The translations under genes and the position numbers were made by a program. Below the pieces are notes generated by a model that saw nothing but the letters and a program-made list of their open reading frames with translations, made no database searches and was not told the origin of the DNA. Positions 52,270-61,408 of a stretch of DNA of 64,000 nucleotides are shown here, piece by piece. The first letter of the stretch is position 1. Every line of letters starts with the position of its first letter. This stretch comes from Emiliania huxleyi CCMP1516 (Eukaryota > Haptophyta > Isochrysidales > Noelaerhabdaceae): contig NW_005194698.1 in assembly GCF_000372725.1 (NCBI RefSeq), forward strand, positions 97,311 to 161,310, read 5' to 3'.

Positions 52270-55200
52270 TCACGCGGGCGCGTCCCGCGGCTCAACGAGG
52301 ACCTCGTTGACCTATGCGGACGTGCCAAGGACGTGTGGGTGGGACGTGTCACGCCTTCGCGGCTCGACGACCTCCTCCCGGGGGCGGACCGCGACGTGCG
52401 GCGGCTGCGACAGGGCCCACACGACGGTGTCTGCGACGTCGAGCGGGTCGAGCCAGACGTTGCGGTCCTTGGACGGCTGCGCGTAGATGCCGCGCGCCTA
52501 AGGGGCAGACCGGTGTGCGTCGCGCGAGGAGAGACGGGCACGGTGAGGAGTACAAGGGGAGGGCGGGTGCGGCGTAGAGAGGAGCGACAAGCGCGGTGCA
52601 TCGCGGGAGCAGAGACGCGGGGCCGCTGCGCGTAGCGAGCGCGCGCCTCCTCGTCGGTCGTGCAAGCGGGGAGCTCGGAGCGGCAGTCGCCCGGCTGCAC
52701 GGTCGTCACCTTGACGCCCGTACCGACGCACTCGGCGCGCAAGCCCTGCGAGACCGCCTCGTTGAAGAACTTTGTGCCGCTGTAGACGGAGAGGCCGGGG
52801 AAGGCCTTGCGGCCCGCGTCCGAGGTGATTGTGAGGATGTGGCCTCTGCCGCGCGAGAGCATGCCGGGCAGCACCGCCCCGACGGCGTTGAGCATGCCCT
52901 TGCAGTTGACGTCGACCGCCTGCGCCCACTCGTCCTCGTGCAGGTTCTTCATCAGCGTGTAGTGCATCACGCCCGCGTTGGACACCAGCACGCTCACAGG
53001 GCCGAGCGCACCCTCCGCCTCGCGCACGCACGCCTTGACGGACGCCCGGTCGGTCACGTCCGCAACCACGGCGAGGGTGGGCACGCCGTGCGCGCGGGAC
53101 AGCTCCCCCGCCAGCGCCTCGATCCGCCCCTTCCGCCGTGCCGCCAGGCAGACCGCCGCACCCGCCGCAGCGAGCTGCCGCGCGATCGCCGCGCCGATCC
53201 CGCCCGAGGCCCCGGTGACGACGGCGACCTGGCCGGTGAAGCGGCGCGGCTCAGGCAAGCCCGAGATTACCCGAGATTACCCGAGATTCGACCTGGCCGG
53301 TGAGGCGGCGCGGCTCGGCGCCCCCGGCCGCGCCCCCGACCGCCGGCCGCGGGAAGACGCCAGCGTCGAGGAGGTGCCAGCAATACTCGCGCACGAGCGC
53401 GATGTCGAGAGGCGGGTAGGCGCCCGCGCCGCGACGGCTGCAGACGGCGCGCAAGGCGGCGCTCTCGAAGGAGGCGGTGGCGTCGTTGGCGGCGAGTGCC
53501 TGTCCACAGACACACGGCCGTGAAGGGGCGCAGGCGGGAACGGCTGCGCGCGGCGGCGGCGACACCTCCGGAGTGGCCAGTGGACTCAGCAGGTCCCACA
53601 GCGGGCGGAGGATGGCTTGCGCCGCCTCCGACGCGCCGCCGGCGGCAGCCTCGAGCCGCTCGCGGAAGGTTGCGTACGGCAGCGACTCGACCGCGACGCC
53701 GCAGCTCCGCGCCGCGTCGAGCACGGCGTCCCAAGGCAGAGTCGCGTCGGAGTTGACCAAGTTGTACGCCTGGCCGACCGCGCCAGAGTCGCCCGAGAGG
53801 GCCACGACTGCGCGCGCCGCAAAGTCGACCGGCGTCAGCTCGCAGCTCCACCCGCCGACTCCGCCAGGCGCCGCGCCGAGCAGCGCGCAGCCAACCAGCA
53901 TCAGAAAGTTGGAGTCGGAGCTGTTCCAGCCAGCGGCGGCGACCTTGTCCGAGAGAGAGCTCGGCCCGCCTCGCGACCGCTCGGCGGCGTCGAGCGCAGC
54001 CTTGACCTGCTCTGCGGCGTCGAAGCGGGGCGTGCGCCCGATCGACACGTTCTCGGCGTGGATGAGCTGGCGCGTGCCTGCAGGGGGGGGGGGGCGTGTC
54101 ACGCGCGTGTCACGGGCGTGTCACGGGCGTGTCATCGGCGTGTCATCGGCGCGGAGGAGCGAACGCGCGCCTCGCGGTCGGATGGCGGCGCGCGGGTCGC
54201 ACCCACCAAGGTTGCCTAAATGGCGCACACGCGGGGAGCGTGAAGGGCAGAGACGCAGAGACGCAGAGGTGTCTCAGCCGGCGATGGCTTGCCTGGCCGG
54301 ACGATGGTCGTGGGCAGGCGGGTAATCTCGGGTAGTCTCGGGTAATCTCGGGTAATCTCGGGCTTGCCTGGCCGGACGATGGTCGTGGGCAGGCGGGTAA
54401 TCTCGGGTAATCTCGGGTAGTCTCGGGTAGTCTCGGGTAATCTCGGGCTTGCCTGGCCGGACGATGGTCGTGGGCAAGCCTCGCTTGGCCGCCTAATTAA
54501 TAATTAGTAGTTAATTAATAGTTCATTAGTTAGTTAATTAGCCCTCGCTTGGCCGCCTCGCGCACAAGCAGCTCCGCCACGCACTTGGACTGCGCGTAGC
54601 CGGTCGTGAGAAGGGGCAGCTCGGCGTCCAAGTCGGCCTCGCCTTCTGCGTGCGGTCCGCGCGTGCCTGAGGGAGGGAGAGGGGGGGGCGGTGTGAAAGA
54701 GGACTCACACTCGGCCTCGCCCTCTCTTCCGCGCGCGGGCCGCGCGTCGCCTGGCCGAAAGACGGCGTCGGTCGAGACGTAGGTCACCGGCTTCACCTTG
54801 TGGTCCATCGCGAAGTGGAGCACGCGCGTGGTCGACACGACGTTGTCTCTGCGCAGGCCCGCGTACCTGCGGTTAGGGTTAGGGTTAGGGTTAGGGTTAG
54901 GGTTAGGACGTTGTCCCTGCGCAGGGCGCGCGTACCTGCGGCACACACTCCGACAGAGCCGCTCAGCCCAGAACCTCAGCCGAGCGAGAGACATCGCGCC
55001 CACTTCCCCACCACCGACACTGCTCACGGGTGACTAGCTAGGGCATCGCGCACGGGAAGACGAGGTTGACGCGCGCGGCGGCGTGGATGACGCGGTCGAC
55101 CACAGTGGCGAGGTACTGGTAGTGGTCGTTGGAGAGGCCCAGGCTCTTGAGAGCGGTGTCGCCCTCGATGCCCTCGATGCGCGCCGCCCACCCGCCCTCG

Positions 55201-58200
55201 GACTCCCAGAGCCCGAACCGCTCCAGCGTGCCCATCACGCGCTCGAGCGCCTGTTCACAGTTGCAGGTGTGAAGGAGACGCTCTCACGGTGCCAGCGTGC
55301 CCCTCACGGCGTCGAAGCGCCGTCTCCGTCGCCGACGCGCGCACGAGGCAAAAGATGGTCTTCGGCCCTCTCTCCCCCGCCGCGAGCAGCTCGCGCAGCA
55401 CGAAGGCGCCTAATTGATAATTAATAGCTCATTAATAGTTAATTAGCCGCGAGCAGCTCGCGCAGCACGAAGGCGCCGAGGAAGCCGGTCGCCCCGGTGA
55501 GCAAGACGCACTCGCCCGCGCAGCCGAGCTGCAGCGGCTCCTCCCGCGCCTTGCACCCCTCCTCCCGCCCCCCCTCCGCCCCGAGAGCCAGCAGCGACGA
55601 GTAGCTCCCCACGCGACTCGCCGACTGCGACGAGCAGCTGTCGACCCGCCTAATAATATTATTAATTATATATTATTAGTAGCTGTCGACCCGCCTGCTC
55701 GCGAGAGAGAGAGAGTTGCGTGCCAGTCAGTGGAGAGGAGCCGAGAGGAGCCGAGAGGAGCCGAGAGGAGCCGAGAGGAGCCGAGAGGAGCCGAGAGGAG
55801 CCGAGAGGAGCCGAGAGGAGCCGAGAGGAGCCGAGAGGAGCCGAGCGGAGCCGAGAGGAGCCGAGCGGAGCCGAGAGGAGCCGAGAGGAGCCGAGAGGAG
55901 CCGAGAGGAGCCGAGAGGAGCCGAGCGGAGCCGAGAGGAGCCGAGAGGAGCCGAGAGGAGCCGAGCGGAGCCGAGAGGAGCCGAGCGGAGCCGAGAGGAG
56001 CCGAGCGGAGCCGAGAGGAGCCGAGAGGAGCCGAGAGGAGCCGAGAGGAGCCGAGAGGAGCCGAGAGGAGCCGAGAGGAGCCGAGAGGAGCCGAGAGGAC
56101 TCGAGAGGACCCGAGAGTACCCGAGAGGACCCGAGAGGACCCGCCTGCTCGCGAGAGAGACGCCGTGCCAGTACGCGCGCAGAGCCGAGTCGAAGCCGAC
56201 GGGCATGCCGCCCGCCAGGGCCGCAATCTCCTTCTCCACGACGGAGCGGGGGAGGGGCGTGTGCGGGGCCTTGTCCGCGCGGCTGGCTCCGTCAGCGTCG
56301 AGGTGCGCGGACAGCTCTCGGATGGTGGGGTGCTCGAAGAGGGAGGCGACGCGCACCGCCGGGTAGCCTCCCTGGTTGAGCGCGGCGATCAGCCTCGTCG
56401 CGCGGAGGGAGTGCCTAATTAATGAAGTAATTAACTGTTAATTAACCATTACTTGTTAATTAGCCTCGTCGCGCGGAGGGAGTGCCCCCCCTGGTCGAAG
56501 AAGGACTCCTCGGGGTCGACCATCGCAGCGGGCAGCTCGAGGACCTCTGCCCACACCTTGGGTTAGGGTTAGGATAGGGTTAGGGTTAGGGTTAGGGTTA
56601 GGGTTTAGCTTGAGCACCTCTGCCCACACCTTGCCCACCGCAGCCTCGGTCGGCGTGCGCAGCTGCGGCCCCCGCGCACCGCCGCTGCTCTCGACGAAGC
56701 GGAGGAGCTCCGGCAGCGTCCTCGGCAGCGCCTTGTGGTCGAGCTTGCCCGAGACCTCGTTGGTCGGGAGCTCGTCCATCGGGACGATGAAGGACGGGAC
56801 CTAATTAATTAATTAATTAATCAATAGATCTCGTTGGTCGGGAGCTCGTCCATCGGGACGATGAAGGACGGGACCTAATTAATTAATTAATTAACTAATA
56901 GACCTCGTTGGTCGGGAGCTCGTCCATCGGGACGATGAAGGACGGGACCTAATTAATTAATTAATTAATAGATCTCGTTGGTCGGGAGCTCGTCCATCGG
57001 GACGATGAAGGACGGGACCATGTAGTGCGGCACGGCCGCGTGCAGCTCCGCGCGCGCCTGGCGCGGCGCCGCCTCGCCGGCGCTGCCCCCGTCTCGCTCT
57101 CTCTCGAAGACGACGAAGGCGGCGAGATGCTTGTCCGTCCCCTCCTCGCCCACCACGCGAACCACGCACGAGGTGACCCCCTGGCACTGCAGCAGCGCCG
57201 CCTCGACGGCGCGCAGCTCCACCGAGTAGCCGCGTATCTTCTGCATCGAGTCGTGCCGCCCCAAGATCTCAAGCGTCCCGTCCGGCCGCAGCCTGATTAA
57301 TTAACTAGTTAACGATTAATTAACTATCAATGATCAAGATCTCAAGCGTCCCGTCCGGCCGCAGCCTGATTAATTAACTAGTTAACGATTAATTAACTAT
57401 CAATCAAGATCTCAAGCGTCCCGTCCGGCCGCAGCCTGATTAATTAACTGGTGAACGATTAATTAACTATCAATGAAGATCTCAAGCGTCCCGTCCGGCC
57501 GCAGCCTGCCCCAGTCGCCCGTGTCGTACAGCCGCGAGTAGAGGGCGGGCGAGGCCGCGTCCTGGCCGGGCGTCTGCGGCGCGGGCGTCGCCGAGAGGGA
57601 GGGAGGCCGCGGGAGGAACTTCTTGGCGGTGAGGTCGGGCCGCTGCAAGTACCCGCGCGCGAGGCAGGGACCGGAGACGAACACCTCGCCCGGCAAGCCG
57701 AGCGGGACGGGGCGGAGAGCCTTTGCGGCGTCCGCCCCTCGCTGCGCCTCGCCCGACTTCTCCGCCTGGTTCGCGTCCTCCAGGATGAGCACCTCGACCC
57801 CGTCCAACAGCGGGCCGGTCGAGCAGTACTTTCCTTCGGGCGGCGGCGTGGCGGCGAGGTCGACCATGGACACGTCGTGGCACTCGGAGATGGAGTAGAG
57901 GTTGAGCAGCTTGAGGCCGGCGGGGGCGAGAGAGAGCACCCGCGCGCGCAGCTCCGCCGTCGCCACCTCGCCGCACAGCACGACCACGCGGAAGGCGGCA
58001 AAGGCGCGCCGCAGCTCGTCGCCAGAGGCGAGGGCGGGCGAGTCGAGCACAGCCTCGAGGAGGGAGGGCGTGAAGAGCATGCGGGTGACGGCGTGCCGCT
58101 CCAGGAAGGAGGAGAGGGCGGGAGGGTCGTAGATGACCGAGTCCGGCACCACGACCAGCGTCGCCCCCTGCAGCAGCGGCCGCAGCATCTCCCAGACGAA

Positions 58201-58857
58201 GAAGACGTTGCATGCCTCGCGGTCGGAGCCGTCCGCCGCGTACGGCGCGTGGTGCGCGCGGTGGGAGTACGAGAGGACGGAGCCGCGGTGCGGGCAGGAG
58301 ATGCCCTTCGGCTCGCCCGTCGTCCCGCTAGAGTAGACGCAGTACGCGAGCGACTCGAGGCTCGTCGCCAGCGACGGGAGAGCCGCCAGCTCGGCCGGCA
58401 GCAGCGCACAAGCCTCCTCCCAGCCGGGATCGAGGCAGAGGCGCGGCGCGTCGGCGGGCAGCTTTGCCGCCTGGCTCTCTAGCGTCAGCGTCAGCACCGG
58501 CTTCGCCTCGGCGAGCACACGCCGCAGCATCTCCGCCGGGTAGCCGACCTCCAGAGGGAGGTAGGCGCCGCCCGCTGACAGCGCCGCGATGTAGCCGACG
58601 GCAAACTCGAGGCAGCGCGGCATGAAGATGGGCACGACCGGCTGCTCCTCGCTCACGCCGCGGTGCCGCAGCGACAGGGCCAGGGTCTGTGTCTGCCGCT
58701 TGAGCTCTGTGTAGGTGAGCTCCCGCTCCTGGTCGATGACGGCGATCCGGTCGGGTGTCCGCGCCACCTGCTGGTGGAAGAGCTCGTGCAGCGGCGAGTC
58801 TGGGTAGACAAACTTGCCCGGGCCCACGCCGTTGTGGCCATTGGCGTGGCCGCTCAT
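52270..58857 (-). CDS. NRPS-like A-T-R-SDR carboxylate reductase, 16 exons (1443 aa)
   Basis: Exons, 5' to 3': 58857-57506, 57292-57019, 56800-56630, 56556-56486, 56414-56145, 55649-55477, 55409-55321, 55250-55054, 54866-54751, 54666-54557, 54492-54453, 54077-53566, 53499-53293, 53228-52647, 52497-52372, 52311-52270; total 4332, in frame. The adenylation domain has A3 at 174-184 (YSSGTTGEPKG) and NLYSISECHDV at the A5 position. The carrier domain has the phosphopantetheine Ser in DQGGHSL (about 620). The thioester reductase has TGATGFLG and YAQSK. A C-terminal SDR (about 1195-1443) has TGASGGIG, NAG and YSGTK. The order matches fungal ATRR glycine betaine reductase, which makes choline through two reductions; substrate here is unproven. 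Introns: 9 GC and 6 GT donors. Confidence 0.9.
53229..53292 (-). repeat. Duplicated-junction intron at the R/SDR boundary
   Basis: Exon end GAGCCGCGCCGCCTCACCGG-CCAG is followed by GTCGAATCTCGGGTAATCTC filler, then a second copy of the same exon end and GTCGCC. The intron is 64 bp, GT-AG. The filler is the AATCTCGGGT repeat also found in intron 11 of this gene. Confidence 0.85.
54078..54452 (-). repeat. Stacked duplications with CGAGATTACC filler (intron 11)
   Basis: The exon end TGCCCACGACCATCGTCCGG-CCAGGCAAGCC occurs three times (GC starting at 54452, 54367 and 54292). The copies are separated by four or five CGAGATTACC-type decamers. The rest of the intron is unrelated and ends in a C run and TGCAG before exon 12. 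Confidence 0.88.
54867..54935 (-). repeat. 69-bp duplication with telomeric filler (end of intron 8)
   Basis: A copy of the exon 9 start (GTACGCG..CCTGCGCAG.GACAACGTC) is followed by about five CCTAAC units and CGCAG, directly before the true exon 9. It is the same length as the telomeric unit in the K+ channel gene. Confidence 0.9.
55650..56144 (-). repeat. Intron 5: AT-rich unit plus AGCCGAGAGG decamer minisatellite
   Basis: AGCCGAGAGG/AGCCGAGCGG decamers run from about 55738 to 56098 with some variants at the right edge. The decamer block is bounded by copies of the exon end CTCTCTCGCGAGCAGGCGGG. A further 45-bp unit (55650-55694) has AT filler between two GCGGGTCGACAGCT copies. Long open frames across the decamers are artefacts. 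Confidence 0.92.
56557..56629 (-). repeat. 73-bp intron with telomeric filler (intron 3)
   Basis: AAG|GTGTGGGCAGAGGTGCT starts the intron, about six CCCTAA-type units follow, and AAG|GTGTGGGCAGAGGTCCT resumes the exon. Donor GT, acceptor AAG, both inside duplicated sequence. Confidence 0.92.
56801..57018 (-). repeat. Triple-stacked 70-74 bp duplication (intron 2)
   Basis: Four copies of GTCCCGTCCTTCATCGTCCC...ACCAACGAG occur, three of them followed by TTAATTAATTAATTAG-type filler; units are 74, 74 and 70 bp. Splicing from the first GT to the last AG restores PHYMVPSFIVPMDELPTNEV. Confidence 0.93.
57293..57505 (-). repeat. Triple-stacked 70-73 bp duplication (intron 1)
   Basis: Four copies of GCTGCGGCCGGACGGGACGC-TTGAGATCTT occur, three with TTGATAGTTAATTAATCGTT filler; units are 73, 70 and 70 bp. 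Donor GC, acceptor CAG. Removing 213 bp restores GRLRPDGTLEILGRHDSMQK, the usual end of an adenylation domain. Confidence 0.93.
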
Positions 58858-59057
58858 GAGCAGCTAGAAATCCTAGCACGCGTGGGGGTGAAGGTGCTCG
58901 GAGCTTCCACGCGGTTGAATTCTTCTTTTGTTTTTTGTTTTTATTTACTGTTTTCTATTTCCGTTGTACGTGGCTCTTCCGTACATTCCCGGAGGAGGAC
59001 TGCTGACAGGGTTTGCGATGAGCGTGACGATGAGGAGTGCGGCGAAGGGTTTCTTCT

Positions 59058-59160
59058 GTCTCGCGTCCACCCATACAACAAAACTCTCTCTCTCTCTCTC
59101 CCATACCGCGCTGGTGTCCAGTCCGAGCCAGGCTGTTCTTCGCCTTCCTACCTAACCTAA
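59058..59160. repeat. Direct repeat flanking the zinc-finger gene, left copy
   Basis: CCATACCGCGCTGGTGTCCA-GTCCGAGCC.GGCTGTTCTTC and TACCTAAC recur at 60293-60365. The two copies bracket the gene at 59311-59934, about 1.2 kb apart. Confidence 0.8.
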
Positions 59161-59310
59161 CCTTTATTGAGTTGTTGCCGCCGCCTTTTGCCATTGGGCG
59201 CCCGCCGCGCGAAACTAGGGTCGCGTAGATCGCGTTGCACCACCTCGCCACCCAACGCGGCCAAAGGATACATGCATCAACCTTCTTCCCCTCGAGAACC
59301 CGCGGCGGCG

Positions 59311-59934
59311 ATGGCAACCGCGCGGCGCCCGCTCATGTTTACCGCGCGTCAGCGCGGCGAGCCGCCCGTGAGCTGTGCATTTTGCCTGGACCCCTGTGAG
59401 GTGTCCGAGAGGCAGCCCATCCTCACCTGCTCCCGCTGCAACGCCATCGTGCACGAGGCTTGCTGGTCGGCCTACGTCAGCGCGAACTTGGGCGCGTCCA
59501 TGCTCGCGGCGAGGCAAGATGGTTTCGACTCGATGGAGGGCATTCGGCGACTGCATCGCTGCATCTCCTGCCGCGCATGCGTACACAGTTTGCCAAACGT
59601 CGGAGAAGCTCGCCTCGTCAGGACGCCACCTCGGCGGAAGCTGTCGCTGCGCGCTCAGATCAAGGAGCTGCAGAGGAGCGTGCGACAAAAGGAGGAGCTG
59701 CTGAGCACGATCCGCGCCAGGCGATCAAGGGTGAGCGCAGAGGCATGCGCCGCTCCCGCGGACTGCCCTTTGAGGTCGATGCGAGAGGAGGAGCAGGAAG
59801 TGTTGGGAGAGCTGGCCGCGACGCTGGCCAAATGCGCGGATGATAAGCGGGCGCGCCTCACCGAACTCACCGCGCTCCTCAGCTCCGGCGCCAACGACTC
59901 GGCGCCGTCCAAGAAGCGGAAGGGCCGGGATTGA
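59311..59934 (+). CDS. PHD/RING-like zinc-finger protein with coiled coil (207 aa)
   Basis: Cysteine pairs with a His are arranged as C22-x2-C25-x3-C29, C40-x2-C43, H48-x2-C51, and CISCRAC near residue 93. This fits a PHD- or RING-like cross-brace fold. A coiled coil follows (LRAQIKELQRSVRQKEELLS) and a basic tail (KKRKGRD). It may act as a chromatin reader or ubiquitin ligase; the sequence does not decide. I chose the ATG at 59311; an in-frame ATG lies at 59272. It is intronless and bracketed by direct repeats, so mobilisation as a unit is possible. Confidence 0.6.
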   Translation: MATARRPLMFTARQRGEPPVSCAFCLDPCEVSERQPILTCSRCNAIVHEACWSAYVSANLGASMLAARQDGFDSMEGIRRLHRCISCRACVHSLPNVGEARLVRTPPRRKLSLRAQIKELQRSVRQKEELLSTIRARRSRVSAEACAAPADCPLRSMREEEQEVLGELAATLAKCADDKRARLTELTALLSSGANDSAPSKKRKGRD

Positions 59935-61408
59935 TGCCGACTGCCCAGCAGCAGGCCGGCCAGCGCCAAAGCCAAGCCAGCCGCAGGGTCGCAGTGCGCG
60001 GCGAAAGTCATAAGGGACCTCGCTGCGAGCCAGCTGAATGTAGGTTGAAGAGCGCAAAAAAAATCGCTCACTTGGGGCCGTCCGAATGTCGTCTCTACCG
60101 TCCAAGTTGTTGAACGGGAGGAGTGCACTGCACGCGAGGGTCGGTCGGCTCCTAACTAACTAGCTAGCTGTATATAGTGATCTGTGATCTTGTATATAGT
60201 CGCGATCTGCCGGCGTGCGTATGAGCGGCTCACTACTCGAGTAGCTAGAGCTCACACTAGAGGCCGTCCTCGCATTCGCTCTGTCATCATCTGTCCCGCG
60301 TCCACCCATACCGCGTTGGTGTCCAGTCCGAGCCTGGCTGTTCTTCACCTTTCTACCTACCTACCTCGCTCTCCTGGTACCCAGCGCTGGCTTCTGACTG
60401 TCGTTGCTGTCTCTCCCTGCTCGACTGTCTGTGCTTGTGCGTCTTGGGTCCGGGGTTGTAAGAAAATGAGGCAAGTTGCTGCATGCGCCGAATTGTAGGT
60501 CACGTCGGTCCGAGGTGCCACCTCGGCAAAGCCCGCGACGACAGCCTTCGCCGGCAGGCACGTGTTTGTTGTGCTCCCCATACGGGCCTAGCCGTGCTTT
60601 GCCACCGCTCGTCTCTCCGGTCCCAGCCCGCAGCCGCGCGTGACATCCCCAGGCTGCACTCACACACCGCCGCTGCTCGTCCCGCACAGGCCGAACGCTG
60701 ATGGAATGATTTGGTACACCGCGCAGGAGGTGGAGAGGATCAACGCGCTGCTCCTCGCTAAGAAGCAGCAAGGTACAGGTGTCCTCCCGCCGCCCAGTTC
60801 CGAGGAGCATGGTCACATCCGGGCACTGAGCCGGGGCAGCAGCGTGGCAACCACCGCTGCCTCGCCGTCGCCCTCCGCCTTTGCCTCGCCGAAAGCTGAT
60901 CGTGTGAAATGTGACGGGAACCCACTTTGCATCGCACCCACGACCCCCGCGGCGTAGGATCCCGGAAAGTGAGGAGCCCGGGCCTTCCCCTTTCTTTGAA
61001 TGCCGTCTCCCGCGGTTTGCCTGTGTCTCTCGTCTACGCACACTGCCCTGTCTGAGTGCCTGTGTGTCTGTCGTTGTGGAGATGACTGCCCACTTTACCT
61101 GGTGTACTCGTAATAAAATACAGTAGAATCCCTGGCCTGCGGAGGCCACGAACAAAACACAGACTCACACGCGCTTGCGCCGGGCGCTGCGCCTGCGGCG
61201 CGGGCCGCGGGGCGCCAGCACGTGCAGAGTGCTCCGCAACGCACGCGGTCTCGGCACGCTCTCCGATGGTCCGGGGCTGTGGGACACCCTCCCCCTCTCT
61301 CTCCAAAGATGCCGCTGTGGCCTCGAACACGCTCCCGGCGGACGGGGAGGGAGGGCGCTCAGCGGCAGAGGGGTGGTGGCTGAGGCGGTGGGCGGTCTCA
61401 GGCGGGTC
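59935..61408. other. Intergenic; no firm gene
   Basis: It contains the right copy of the flanking repeat (60293-60365). A short frame at 60703-60957 begins MIWYTAQEVERINALLLAKK and is then low-complexity; I cannot say whether it is expressed. Nothing else was recognised. Confidence 0.5.

Noticed and set aside
55716-56422. Long Glu/Arg-rich and Ser/Leu-rich frames (REEPRGAE and LLSAPLGSSR cycles)
   Set aside because: They translate the 10-bp minisatellite inside an intron, in both directions and all phases.
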